Part shown: positions 42,378 through 52,290 of the stretch, piece by piece
How positions within the stretch are numbered: the first letter of the stretch is position 1
Layout: each line of letters begins with the position of its first letter
Assembly: GCF_016890225.1 (NCBI RefSeq)
Contig: NZ_JAFELM010000039.1
Span: 1 to 64,000 of the forward strand
Origin: Bacillus suaedaesalsae
GTDB taxonomy: Bacteria > Bacillota > Bacilli > Bacillales > SA4
Reading direction: 5' to 3'
DNA length: 64,000 nucleotides
The notes under the pieces: generated by a model
The model's input: only the letters and a program-made list of their open reading frames with translations
What the model was told of the DNA's origin: nothing
The model's database searches: none
Program-made: the position numbers and the translations under genes

Positions 42378-43178
42378 TTAATTCGCAGCTACACCTTGTC
42401 TTCTTCTTTTTAGAACTTCTTCGCGGTATTGCTTTTTCTTTTCTGGAGACATGGCTTTGAAATCCTTAAGAAATGCTGAATATTTCGGTAACACTTCATT
42501 AATAGCTCCGAAGTCTTTTACTTCACCGTATTCAATCCACAATACCTTATCACAAAATTCTTGTACTTGTTTAATGGAGTGGCTGATGAAGAAAATGGTC
42601 TTTCCTCTTCTCTTAAAATCATTCATTTTATCTAGACATTTATCTGCAAAGGTTTGGTCTCCAACAGATAGCGCTTCATCAATCACAAGTATATCAGGAT
42701 CAATATTGACTGCAATTGCAAAGCCTAATCTTGATTTCATACCACTAGAGTACTTCTTAACTGGTTGATCAATAAAGTGTCCAATCTCAGAGAACTCGAT
42801 AATCTCGTCTTCAAGTTCATTTATCTGTTTCTTAGTAAACCCAAGCATTAGTAGCTTTAATTCTATATTATCTCTACCCGAAAGCTGATTATTAAGTCCT
42901 GAGGATATAGCAATTAAGGACGCTTCCCCTTTCATCTCAATGTTGCCAGATGTAGGAGGTATAACCCCAGAAATGAGGTTTGATATTGTGGATTTACCTG
43001 ATCCATTGACTCCTACGATTCCGATAACATCCCCCTGTTGGGCAGTAAAGCTTATATTTTGCACTGCATAAAAATTTTCGCCGTAACTTTTAGGCAGGAA
43101 AATATCTAATAACTTTTCAGATGCCTTTTTATATAATTTGTATTTCTTTGATACATTCTGAAAAACTACAGATTCCAT
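42378..43178 (-). CDS. tagH: Teichoic acid ABC transporter ATPase TagH
   Basis: 266 aa. Walker A GIVGVNGSGKST, signature KYSSGMKSRLGFAIAV, Walker B DILVIDEALSVGD and the H-loop FFISHSIKQV. It energises export of the finished polymer by TagG. It is only the nucleotide-binding domain, about half the length of B. subtilis TagH (which has a C-terminal extension). It follows tagG by 15 bases. Confidence 0.95.
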   Translation of the reverse strand: MESVVFQNVSKKYKLYKKASEKLLDIFLPKSYGENFYAVQNISFTAQQGDVIGIVGVNGSGKSTISNLISGVIPPTSGNIEMKGEASLIAISSGLNNQLSGRDNIELKLLMLGFTKKQINELEDEIIEFSEIGHFIDQPVKKYSSGMKSRLGFAIAVNIDPDILVIDEALSVGDQTFADKCLDKMNDFKRRGKTIFFISHSIKQVQEFCDKVLWIEYGEVKDFGAINEVLPKYSAFLKDFKAMSPEKKKQYREEVLKRRRQGVAAN

Positions 43179-43193
43179 ACAATCACTTCCATA

Positions 43194-44000
43194 TTATAGA
43201 TAATCAACAAATTGATCTCTAAATTTATATAGCAAATAAGATCCGAATAAAAATAATATCAGTACTATTCCCCAAAAATATAAGGTATATTGAATATTTT
43301 CAATAAAATACCAAGATGTTCCTAATAAAGACGCCCTGTATCCTTCTACAATATAATAGAATGGGTTAATTTTCATAATTGTTTGTACCCATTCTGGCAA
43401 GCGATCTGGAGTCCAAAGAATTGGTGATAAATAAAGCAAGACACGCATAATTGCTTGTACCACCATCTGAACATCTCTTACAATCGTAGAAAGTGTTGAA
43501 GTAATAAGTGACAAGGAAATAAGTAAAGCGATAACAGCAAACATAAAATAAAATAATTGTACTAAATAGATACTTATTGTAAAATCATAAAACTGTAATA
43601 TTACCAGGATAATACCAACCAATACCACATGATGATAAAACTTAGATATGATTACAAATGTAGGAATTGCACTGATAGGAAAGTTCATTTTGGCAATTAA
43701 TTTAATCCGTGTATAGATGGACTTTGAACCTTGTATAACTGCTGGACTTATAAAAAACCATACCGCTATACCCGAGAGCATCCATTGCAAGTAAGGAATT
43801 CCATTTACGTCTTTCCCCTCAGTTATTCCATAACCGAATACAAACCAGTAAATACTGATTTGAATCATTGGGTTTATAATTTCCCATAAAAGACCTAAAT
43901 AATTATTACTGTTTGTGCTTTTTAATTCGTAGATAGATAAACGAATAATTAAGTATATATTAGAAATTTGTTCCTTTAACGTTGAAAGTGCAAAACTCAT
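43194..44000 (-). CDS. tagG: Teichoic acid ABC transporter permease TagG
   Basis: 268 aa, six transmembrane helices. The ABC-2 permease motifs YLGLLWEIINPMIQISIYWF and INPFYYIVEGYRASLLG are visible. It exports wall teichoic acid across the membrane with TagH. The start at 44000 follows GGAAGG; upstream in-frame Met codons have no ribosome binding site. The gene follows a terminator hairpin, so tagGH is a separate unit. Confidence 0.95.
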   Translation of the reverse strand: MSFALSTLKEQISNIYLIIRLSIYELKSTNSNNYLGLLWEIINPMIQISIYWFVFGYGITEGKDVNGIPYLQWMLSGIAVWFFISPAVIQGSKSIYTRIKLIAKMNFPISAIPTFVIISKFYHHVVLVGIILVILQFYDFTISIYLVQLFYFMFAVIALLISLSLITSTLSTIVRDVQMVVQAIMRVLLYLSPILWTPDRLPEWVQTIMKINPFYYIVEGYRASLLGTSWYFIENIQYTLYFWGIVLILFLFGSYLLYKFRDQFVDYL

Positions 44001-44161
44001 AATAAAGTCCTTCCTAGGTTGCATTCTATAATTACGACAATTAAATACTTGGAACCTACACATATTATAATAAATTGCAGAAAATGATACAACATTCTGC
44101 ATGGTAGTAACTATAATACACTATTACCCCTATAAAAGTTTTATTAAACTATTTCTAATGA

Positions 44162-44198
44162 AAAAGGAACCCTAAAGACTACCTTTCTGGTTCCTTTT
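44162..44198 (-). terminator. Terminator between tagDBF unit and tagGH
   Basis: AAAAGGAACC/GGTTCCTTTT stem with a 17-base loop just after the stop codon of the gene at 44213. Confidence 0.85.
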
Positions 44199-44212
44199 GT
44201 TGTGAAGATATT

Positions 44213-45403
44213 TTATTTATTTGCAAATACTCTATTCACTACTCTCATTGTTGAAATGCCGGATTCTAAATAGGTAAACTCCTGATAAAATTCATCTAAG
44301 TTTGAATGGTCTAAGCTTCCATTTTGAATATTATCAATTACTCTAATGACTTCTTCAGTAGTTCGAACGATGGGTCCAGGTGCCTTTTGTTCAAAGTCAA
44401 AATAAAAGCCCCGTAACTGATCACGATAATCTTCTATATCGTAAGCATAAAATATCATTGGTCGTTTTAAATTCGCATAATCGAAAAATACAGATGAATA
44501 ATCGGTAATTAATATATCAGCCATCAGATATAATTCACGGATATCTTCATGATTCGAAAAATCTAAAACAAACCCTTCGTATGTGCTTATATCCATATTA
44601 TTTGCAACAAGATAGTGCATTCTTAAGATAACAATATAATCATTTTGAAGATTTTCTTTCATTTGATTGAGCTCTAATTTAATATCAAGCTTATACTTAC
44701 CTTCTTGATCATATTGATTATCTCTCCAGGTTGGAGCATACAATATTACCTTTTTATTTAAAGGAATGTTAAATTTCTGCTTTAATTCCTTTATAGAAAT
44801 TTCATTATTATGGACATATAGGTAATCATTCCTTGGATAACCTGACTCAATCACCTCTTTATCAAACTGAAAAGCCCTTTTAAAGATAGTGGTTGAATAA
44901 GAGTTAGGAGATACTAGATAATCCCAATTTGCTGCCTCTTTCGTAAACTCTCTTTTATACTGTTCTGTAGTTGTTCCATGCATATGGACTTCTTCAATAT
45001 CCATTCCCAATTTCTTTAATGGAGTGCCATGCCAAGTTTGTAAATAAACCGTATGCTTTGGTTTTGGAATCCAAATGGGCATACGGCTATTTGTAACCCA
45101 GTATCGAGCATTTGCCAAAATAAATAACCATTTAACGGAGAATCGATTAACAGTAAGGATATCTTTATCGGTAAAATTAAGCATGTATCTAGGATCTATA
45201 CTCCAATACATAATGTAATTAGGATAATTCTCTTTTAAATATTCATATATTGCACGTGGATTATCACTATACTGCTTACCAAGAAAACTTTCAAATACCA
45301 CTAATTTTTTATTTGCAGGCAAAAAACCAACAAAAATGAATAGCAATTTATATAACAATAATATGATTTTACTTTTCTTAACTTGTTGGAGAATCTTTTT
45401 CAT
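44213..45403 (-). CDS. CDP-glycerol glycerophosphotransferase (TagF/TagB family)
   Basis: 396 aa, a stand-alone catalytic domain with a short membrane-binding N-terminus (KIILLLYKLLFIFVGFLP). Motifs: VFESFLGKQYSDNPRAIYEY, LQTWHGTPLKKLG, YAPTWRDNQY, RMHYLVANN, DILITDYSSVFFDYANL. It is the third gene after tagD and tagB, so it probably is the poly(glycerol phosphate) polymerase, although it lacks the N-terminal half of B. subtilis TagF. Confidence 0.92.
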   Translation of the reverse strand: MKKILQQVKKSKIILLLYKLLFIFVGFLPANKKLVVFESFLGKQYSDNPRAIYEYLKENYPNYIMYWSIDPRYMLNFTDKDILTVNRFSVKWLFILANARYWVTNSRMPIWIPKPKHTVYLQTWHGTPLKKLGMDIEEVHMHGTTTEQYKREFTKEAANWDYLVSPNSYSTTIFKRAFQFDKEVIESGYPRNDYLYVHNNEISIKELKQKFNIPLNKKVILYAPTWRDNQYDQEGKYKLDIKLELNQMKENLQNDYIVILRMHYLVANNMDISTYEGFVLDFSNHEDIRELYLMADILITDYSSVFFDYANLKRPMIFYAYDIEDYRDQLRGFYFDFEQKAPGPIVRTTEEVIRVIDNIQNGSLDHSNLDEFYQEFTYLESGISTMRVVNRVFANK

Positions 45404-45449
45404 CGAAATTCCTAATTGAACGGGTTAATTCAATTAGTTCCCCCTCCCA

Positions 45450-46637
45450 TTAACCATGTGAAACCTTAAATTGTTCCTCTTGTTTATATAGGTATGATAC
45501 AAGATTTCGGCTTGATTTGCCAGTTGAGTATCGGTTCCACGTTCTCGCAAAATCCCTAATTTTCTTAAGGTCAAAATGATCATCGTTTATACAAGCAATG
45601 ATATCCTCAGTATTATACACTACTGGACCAGGAAGCATCTCTTCATAATCCTTCCAAATTCCTCTATCTGTCTTATACTGCTCTAAGTCATATGAAAAGA
45701 AAATCATTGGCTTCCCTAATATTGAAAACTCATATGGGATGGAAGAGTAGTCTGTGATTAACAAGTCCGTAATTAATAATAGATGATTAATATCTGAGTA
45801 ATCGGAATAATCATAAACAAAATTTGGATACTGACGATCAAAATCATTATCTGCTCTTATAGCAGGATGAAGCTTAACAATGACAACATATTCATCCTTT
45901 AATTGCTTTTGAAGTAGTTCAAGGTCTAACTTCATATCAAAATGGTTGAGTTGTCCATCTCTATAGGTTGGTGCATACAGAATTACTTTTTTATTTTTTA
46001 AAGAAGGATTTGTTCGGTATAAATTTGCTCGAATACTTTTATGAGCTTCAAAGTCATAAAAGAAGTCAGTTCTTGGCATTCCTGTACGTAATATTCGATC
46101 CTCAGACAAATCAAATGCTTCCATTAATATGTTAGCAAATGCATCTGACCCGACAACAACTTTATGGAAATTATTATATACTTTTTTAAAACGCATTTGA
46201 GCTCTAGCGCTTCTAGAGGCATTAGATTGATCTTTTAAACCGAAAGCTTTAATTGCACCGGCTGCATGCCAAAGTTGAATACATTCTACATCATCTTTGA
46301 ATAAGACTGCTGATAAAAAACCATAATAATTATCAACGAATACTGTTCTAGAAGTTGCTAGGTGATAGATGGAACGGATAAAGCTAATTATGTCCTTTGT
46401 TTCAAAAGCAAGAACAGTCGCATTATCCACTTGACCTTTTATACTTTGAGGGTTTTTACTAAGAAACACTATTTTGCTTGCTACGTCTCTTCTCTTTAGT
46501 TCCTCATAAATATAAAGGTTATTTTGTTTGAATGAAACAACAAAGGTCACTTTGTCCTGTAATGGAAACAATTTAAAAAAATTGAACTGTAGTTTGAAAA
46601 AAATCAAATACAGTCCAATTATCAATTCTCTCACCAT
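45450..46637 (-). CDS. tagB: Teichoic acid glycerophosphotransferase TagB-like
   Basis: 395 aa, more divergent than the other copies. VTFVVSFKQNNLYIYEEL, IQLWHAAGAIKAFGLKD (catalytic His), YAPTYRDGQ, VKLHPAIR and LLITDYSSIPYEFS are the TagB-type variants, distinct from the HGTPLK form. It should add the first glycerol phosphate to the linkage unit. The ATG at 46637 is immediately after the tagD stop, so translation is coupled. Confidence 0.88.
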   Translation of the reverse strand: MVRELIIGLYLIFFKLQFNFFKLFPLQDKVTFVVSFKQNNLYIYEELKRRDVASKIVFLSKNPQSIKGQVDNATVLAFETKDIISFIRSIYHLATSRTVFVDNYYGFLSAVLFKDDVECIQLWHAAGAIKAFGLKDQSNASRSARAQMRFKKVYNNFHKVVVGSDAFANILMEAFDLSEDRILRTGMPRTDFFYDFEAHKSIRANLYRTNPSLKNKKVILYAPTYRDGQLNHFDMKLDLELLQKQLKDEYVVIVKLHPAIRADNDFDRQYPNFVYDYSDYSDINHLLLITDLLITDYSSIPYEFSILGKPMIFFSYDLEQYKTDRGIWKDYEEMLPGPVVYNTEDIIACINDDHFDLKKIRDFARTWNRYSTGKSSRNLVSYLYKQEEQFKVSHG

Positions 46638-46638
46638 A

Positions 46639-47028
46639 TTAAACTGAAAGTAAATCTTTCTTAATTTTAGTTGTAGAAATACCAATTGTACGTGGTAAAT
46701 ATACAACTTCACAGTAATCTTTTAGGAAATCAAAGTGACCTTTCCAATCGTCGCCCATTACAAATACATCAACATCATGCTTTTGTACATCCGTGATTTT
46801 TTGTTCCCAGTTATCTTCTGCAATTACTTCATCTACATAACGAATTGACTCCAAAATCATTTTACGATTCTCGAAGCTGTGATAAGACTTCTTATTCTTA
46901 AGAGCATTGAACTCATCAGAAGAAATCGCAACGATTAGGTAATCGCCCATCTCTTTAGCTCTTTTTAATAAGTTAATGTGTCCCCAGTGTAGTAAATCAA
47001 AAGTTCCATAAGTAATAACCTTTTTCAT
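46639..47028 (-). CDS. tagD: Glycerol-3-phosphate cytidylyltransferase TagD
   Basis: 129 aa. YGTFDLLHWGHINLLKRA contains the HxGH nucleotidyltransferase motif; the C-terminal TIGISTTKIKKDL carries the ISTTxI signature. It makes CDP-glycerol, the donor for all the glycerophosphotransferases here. The ATG at 47028 follows GAAGGG. It is the first gene of the tagD-tagB-tagF unit. Confidence 0.97.
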   Translation of the reverse strand: MKKVITYGTFDLLHWGHINLLKRAKEMGDYLIVAISSDEFNALKNKKSYHSFENRKMILESIRYVDEVIAEDNWEQKITDVQKHDVDVFVMGDDWKGHFDFLKDYCEVVYLPRTIGISTTKIKKDLLSV

Positions 47029-47178
47029 TATATACTCTCTTCCCTTCATTTATAATCTTAATCTGTATAGTCCTCGTTTAGATTCAATATCGTGTAATAT
47101 AGTCTCAACTGTAAGTTAACATTTAGTGATACAATGAAAATAGCAATCTAGTATCATGTCGAATTAAATACAACTTTC

Positions 47179-47207
47179 ATTATAAAACGAATGCTACAAA
47201 ATTACAA
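47179..47207 (-). promoter_or_regulatory. SigA promoter of the tagD operon
   Basis: Minus strand TTGTAA, a 17-base spacer and TATAAT, about 150 bases upstream of the tagD start, giving a long leader. Confidence 0.68.
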
Positions 47208-47437
47208 TTACATAGTTGCTCTTTTGTAAAAATCTGTAGGATTTTGTTGAACAACAATTTACATTTTAGCATCTGTATAATTTATAACAAGATGATTTTA
47301 TTGTAAACATAACCTAAAATATCCAATCACAACATATTAAACGTAATTTCGTTTAAAAAAGTTACTAAACAATTTGTTAATTAAATAAAAAAACAAGCTA
47401 TCATATATTTCGACAGCTTGCTTTGTTTTACGTACAT
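47208..47437. other. Intergenic region with terminator of the PA14 glucosaminidase
   Basis: No gene seen. The right part holds the hairpin CAAGCTATC...GACAGCTTG (47394-47420), with a T-tract on the minus strand, ending the large gene that begins at 51973. Confidence 0.6.
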
Positions 47438-50400
47438 TTATTTAATAATTGATGCAAATTCCCCAGAAACCCAACCTGTTTCTTTCATACCTGGAACATT
47501 TACATTATACCAAATTTGGCCATCAACAGTTTTTGTGACGTACTTACTACTGCTGTCCAGTACAATTTTCAAGTATGTTCCATTATTTACGGCTTTTAGC
47601 ACAGATCCATTAGGGGTACTTCTAATGTTTAAGGTTCCACTACTTACACTTACTTTAAGTAAGTTTTGTACATCCAAGTAATCTCCACTTAACCATCCTA
47701 ACGTCCCACCAACGTTGACGCGATACCAATCACCCTTAACGTCAGCATTGTGTCCGATTACAGTAACCTCTGTTCCTTTACTTATCTGTTTAATCAGTGT
47801 TGCTGGTGTTGCATAAGGCAGTGATCGGAAGTTAAGGTTTTCTGTATTAACCACAATAGCTTTGATTCCTGCTGGATAGTTAATAAACATATTTGGTGGT
47901 ACAGGTTGTCCACTTGGAATATCACGACTATACGCAGGTGGCTTAGGTGGCGCAATTGTTGATACTGGTTTTTTATCATAGTATTGAGCATCAAACGGTT
48001 TTATTTGTTCCATTAAACTAGCAATACCATTTTTCCAGTTTTGATCAGTAGCATATCTGACATTCATTCCTGTTAAAGTCGGACCGTTATAATATTTTCC
48101 ATTTGAAGTTAAATAATCAGTCTTTACTTGATATGCTACATAATTAATGCTGTCAAAACCAGTAGGGAAGTAATAAGCACAAGTAAATGGACAAGAATCA
48201 TATGCACCATAACCAAAGAAGTTACGCTTATATTTCGTTAGTGTGGATGATCCCCACCCAGTTTCCCAAATTGCATGGGCAACTAGATATTGTGCATTTA
48301 CCCCAGTTTTATTTTGAACATCAATAAAGTCTTGAGCATAATTTTTTAATAAACTCTCAGGTTTTTTACGATTAAAGAAGTCGACGATATCCTGCGCTGT
48401 GATGTTAGATATTTTACGTAGGTCTACTTCAATATAGGAAGTAGCAGCTACTTTATCTAACTCAAACTTTAAAGATGCAGCCAATTCCCCATCGTAATAC
48501 TCTACAACAATTTCATGCACTCCAGACGTTAAATCTAAAGTGATTTGACGTTTCTTACCAGAAACATATTGCCAAGAGTCAATCTTTAGTACGCCATCGA
48601 CCTTTACTCTAACACCGTCATCTGCATGAACAGTTATCGCATAGTCTCCAGGTTCTGTGATGTTGACTTTCTTCGTAAATCTTGCACTGAAATTATCCTT
48701 TTGTATAAAAGGAGATGGAGCATCTTGTCCCCAATAATAATCAAGTGTTTGAATAGGCTTTAGTGCATGTTTCCCACCCATAATCACAGGGTTACCATCT
48801 AGCGTACGATTGTTATAAAATTCAGCATACCAACCATCTGTTGTAGATATATCTTTGGCCTCACTATACGGTTGTAAGAATGCTTCTACTCTACTACCTT
48901 GTGATGCTTCTTTATATCTCACTTCGATTGTATGGATATTGCTGTTATTAATATTATCGATTCTTACCTTAACAGAGTCTTCTCTAAATCCACCGTTTGT
49001 GAATCGGTCGACTATCAATTCTCCATCAATGAATACTTGTACGCCATCGTCAGCTCCAGTTCGAAGCACATAATCTCCAGCAGCAATACGCTTTGTAGTC
49101 ACATATCTTGCTGAGAAATTATCAGGCTCTACCTTTCCAGGCACTGGACTATTTGAACCGTTATTCTCTACTAATGCACCGTAATTCGTTCCAGCCTTTA
49201 ATACTTTGGCCGCTATTGGTGTACCAGACAGAGTCTGGTTTTGGTAATAGTAGGCTAACCAATCACCAAAAGGTACAACATGGGAGAACACTAGTGCATT
49301 TTGATTGCCCTCTTTATAATTTGTAATGACTTTTTGCTCTCCTGCTGAAACATTAACAATAGCTTTATTAACTAGAGAATCACTCGAGTAATTCCATCTA
49401 TCTATAACTCTACTATTATTAAAATCTACTGTTACTCCATCATCAGCAAATGTCTGAATAAAATAATCTCCAGCATTTAAATACTGACTTTGGTCAAATG
49501 TAGCTGTAAAATCATCCGGTTGTACTTCAACATGTGGACTTCCTAATCCCCAATTATAAGCAACCTCTTTTTGGATTGAGTTATAAACTGTTTTTCCTTT
49601 TTCAAGAGCAAACTTGATTTGGGAACCCAGTTTTCCATCATAATGCTCTACTTTTATTTCGTGTACACCCTGTGTCAAATTAATTCCAGCCTGCCGAAGA
49701 TTATTAGACTCATAGTCCCATGAATCTATTTTCTTCTCACCATCCACATAAACACGAACACCATCATCAGCCCACGCATTTAACACATAATAGCCAGGTT
49801 CTGTGATATTCACTTTTCTCGTAAAGCGTGTTGCAAAGTAATCATTTCTTACTAACGGACTTGGAGCGTTATTCCCCCAATTTAAATTTAAATCCTGAAT
49901 CTTACTATCTGTTGTTTTCCCACCTATAAACACAGGATTTCCGGAGAAGGTCGTATTATTATAGATTTCTCCTATCCATCCATCCTCGACAGATAGATTT
50001 CTAACTTCAGAGACTGGTAGTAAGTCAACGTTTACTCTACTAGAGAGTTTCCCTTCCTTATACTTCACCTCGATAATATGAATATCCTTCTCCCCAGTTT
50101 TATTCGCAAAAAGATCACGAATGTTCACTTGAACAGAGTCCTCTCGGTAACCCACTGGAGTAAAGCGATCTAATACAAGTTTTCCATCAATATACACCTG
50201 CAAGCCATCGTCTGCACCTGTTTTCAGCACATAGTCTCCAGCAGGAATTCTTTTTGCAGAGACATACTTTGCTGTGAAATGGTCTTTTGGTACCACACCA
50301 GGTACAGGACTTTCCTGCCAGTTGAACTCTTTCAGTCCACTATAACTGCCATTACCTTCTAATACTTTAGAGGCTACAGGAATGCCAGCAAATGATTCAT

Positions 50401-51973
50401 TCGGATAATAATAAGCAAGCCAATCACCAAAAGGGACGATATTAGATAATAAGCTGGCCGTCTTCGATCCTTCTCTATAAAGAGTTGTTATACTGTGGTT
50501 ACCCTCTTGTAGATTAGTAAGATATGCTCGATTAACTAGATTGGGAGAATAACTCCATCTATTAATCTTTTCTTCCCCGTTTACTTCAACTATGATTCCA
50601 TCATCTGCTAGTGTCTGAATTAAATAATCCCCGCCATCAAGCATTTGAGATTGATCAAATTTCGCAGTGAAATTATCATATTTACCCGAAACAGGTCCAC
50701 TTAATCCCCAGTTATAATATAGAGATTTTTCGGCTTTACTGAAGTCCGTTGGAATTTCCGATATACCGAATTTAACACGTGCATTCAGAATATTTTCGTA
50801 ATACTCCACTTTTATGTCATGAGTACCCTTCGTTAATGGAAGCTTAACATTTCGATAACCACCAGGTACATACTTCCAAGAATCAATTACCTTTTTACCA
50901 TCAACATACAACCTTACATTATCATCAGCCCATAAGCTCAAGGAATACATACCCGTATTGGCTATTTCTAATTTTCTTGAAAAACGTGCTGAAAAATAAT
51001 CGTTTGGTATAGAAGTGCTTGGTGATCCTGCTCCCCAGTTATAATCTAAATTACCAACAGGAATAATCGCAGATTTACCACCTAAGATGATGGAGTTACC
51101 AGTAAAATCAGATTTGGGGAATACTTCTCCCACCCAACCATCTGCTGAAGTAATGTTCATCACTTCAGAATACGGCTGGATTTCTACGTTAATTTTGCTG
51201 TCAAAATATACGTCCTTGTATCTAACCTCTATCCAGTGATTCTCACCATTTACCTCATTATTATTAATTTTCACTTTAACTGCATCTTCTTTAAAGCTGC
51301 CGCTGTAGTTAAATCTGTTTATAACAAGTTTTCCATCAATATATACTTGGACTCCATCGTCAGCACCAGCACGGATTACATAGTCCCCAGGCGCAAGCTT
51401 TTTGGCTGTTGTAAATGAGACTGAGAAGTTATCCGCTGCAACTCTTTCAGGAACCGGACTGCCTGAACCATAGTTTTGTTCTAATCCTCCATTTGGAGTA
51501 CCTTGAATAATTTTAGCGGCAACTGGAATACTAGATGTTGTAAGGTTTGGATAGTAATAAGCTAGCCAGCTATCAAAAGGGACTACGTGAGAATAGATGG
51601 CAGCACTTTTTACTCCCTCTCTATATTTTGTAAGAATATTATGAGTACCTGCACTTACATTAGGTAAAAGAGCTCGATTAATATTCGAAATATAGGAGTA
51701 TGCCCATCGATCAATAACCCTTTTGCCATTTACATCAACCGTAACACCGTCATCCGCGAATGTTTGGATAAAGTAATTTCCATTTTCCAAATGTTGTGAT
51801 TGGTCAAAATCAACAGTAAAGTTGTCAACTGTATTAGAGTCCCAGGCAGGCCCCCCATTCCCCCAGTTAAATTCCACAATCTCAGCCTTTTGGTTAAAAT
51901 GTTTTGTTTCTGCCGATGTACTTACTTCTGAGAAAAACAATACAAAAAAAGCAGAAGTAACAGCAACTATCAA
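47438..51973 (-). CDS. Giant exported glucosaminidase with nine PA14-like modules and SH3b domains
   Basis: 1511 aa. After a signal peptide (to about residue 22) come nine carbohydrate-binding modules of PA14 type, each with a core like FADDGVTVDVNGKRVIDRW, GADDGVQVYIDGKLVINRF or WADDNVRLYVDGKKVIDSW. They alternate as A-B-C, A-B-C, A-B-C with a unit of about 390 residues. A glucosaminidase domain (about 1190-1340) has AHAIWETGWGSSTLTKYKRN with the catalytic Glu and is followed by two SH3b wall-binding domains. It should bind and cut cell-wall glycan. The start is a TTG poorly placed behind a G7 tract (see findings). Confidence 0.88.
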   Translation of the reverse strand: MIVAVTSAFFVLFFSEVSTSAETKHFNQKAEIVEFNWGNGGPAWDSNTVDNFTVDFDQSQHLENGNYFIQTFADDGVTVDVNGKRVIDRWAYSYISNINRALLPNVSAGTHNILTKYREGVKSAAIYSHVVPFDSWLAYYYPNLTTSSIPVAAKIIQGTPNGGLEQNYGSGSPVPERVAADNFSVSFTTAKKLAPGDYVIRAGADDGVQVYIDGKLVINRFNYSGSFKEDAVKVKINNNEVNGENHWIEVRYKDVYFDSKINVEIQPYSEVMNITSADGWVGEVFPKSDFTGNSIILGGKSAIIPVGNLDYNWGAGSPSTSIPNDYFSARFSRKLEIANTGMYSLSLWADDNVRLYVDGKKVIDSWKYVPGGYRNVKLPLTKGTHDIKVEYYENILNARVKFGISEIPTDFSKAEKSLYYNWGLSGPVSGKYDNFTAKFDQSQMLDGGDYLIQTLADDGIIVEVNGEEKINRWSYSPNLVNRAYLTNLQEGNHSITTLYREGSKTASLLSNIVPFGDWLAYYYPNESFAGIPVASKVLEGNGSYSGLKEFNWQESPVPGVVPKDHFTAKYVSAKRIPAGDYVLKTGADDGLQVYIDGKLVLDRFTPVGYREDSVQVNIRDLFANKTGEKDIHIIEVKYKEGKLSSRVNVDLLPVSEVRNLSVEDGWIGEIYNNTTFSGNPVFIGGKTTDSKIQDLNLNWGNNAPSPLVRNDYFATRFTRKVNITEPGYYVLNAWADDGVRVYVDGEKKIDSWDYESNNLRQAGINLTQGVHEIKVEHYDGKLGSQIKFALEKGKTVYNSIQKEVAYNWGLGSPHVEVQPDDFTATFDQSQYLNAGDYFIQTFADDGVTVDFNNSRVIDRWNYSSDSLVNKAIVNVSAGEQKVITNYKEGNQNALVFSHVVPFGDWLAYYYQNQTLSGTPIAAKVLKAGTNYGALVENNGSNSPVPGKVEPDNFSARYVTTKRIAAGDYVLRTGADDGVQVFIDGELIVDRFTNGGFREDSVKVRIDNINNSNIHTIEVRYKEASQGSRVEAFLQPYSEAKDISTTDGWYAEFYNNRTLDGNPVIMGGKHALKPIQTLDYYWGQDAPSPFIQKDNFSARFTKKVNITEPGDYAITVHADDGVRVKVDGVLKIDSWQYVSGKKRQITLDLTSGVHEIVVEYYDGELAASLKFELDKVAATSYIEVDLRKISNITAQDIVDFFNRKKPESLLKNYAQDFIDVQNKTGVNAQYLVAHAIWETGWGSSTLTKYKRNFFGYGAYDSCPFTCAYYFPTGFDSINYVAYQVKTDYLTSNGKYYNGPTLTGMNVRYATDQNWKNGIASLMEQIKPFDAQYYDKKPVSTIAPPKPPAYSRDIPSGQPVPPNMFINYPAGIKAIVVNTENLNFRSLPYATPATLIKQISKGTEVTVIGHNADVKGDWYRVNVGGTLGWLSGDYLDVQNLLKVSVSSGTLNIRSTPNGSVLKAVNNGTYLKIVLDSSSKYVTKTVDGQIWYNVNVPGMKETGWVSGEFASIIK

Positions 51974-52290
51974 TCTACTAATTTTATACCCCCCCTAATT
52001 TTCATTTAGGCTTTACTCTACTTTGTAGAGAAAGCTCGTATACTTGTAATAATATCATAATTTTCATGAGAAGAATTAACCATTTTCTACATATTTGTTT
52101 ATAAAATCTTAAAGTTCAACAATATTTTTTATTACATTTTGTTTTCAAAGTGTTAGAATTTGTTACAATTTATCATAAAATACCGAATAAAGGTCAATAT
52201 ATATAGTAATCTTTAGTTCATTCATGTAAAATATGTTAGTTGTATAGTTATAATTAGCATATCTTTATACAAATGGAGGGGAACGTATTT
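51974..52290. other. Divergent intergenic region
   Basis: 317 bases serving the minus-strand glucosaminidase and the plus-strand rfb operon. It contains a C7 run (51989-51995) and a TATAAT at 52249-52254 that may be the rfbA -10, with a poor -35. No gene seen. Confidence 0.5.

Noticed and set aside
47438-51973. Possible CRISPR or tandem satellite repeat
   Set aside because: The repeats are protein modules about 390 residues long with diverged DNA, without short direct repeats and spacers.
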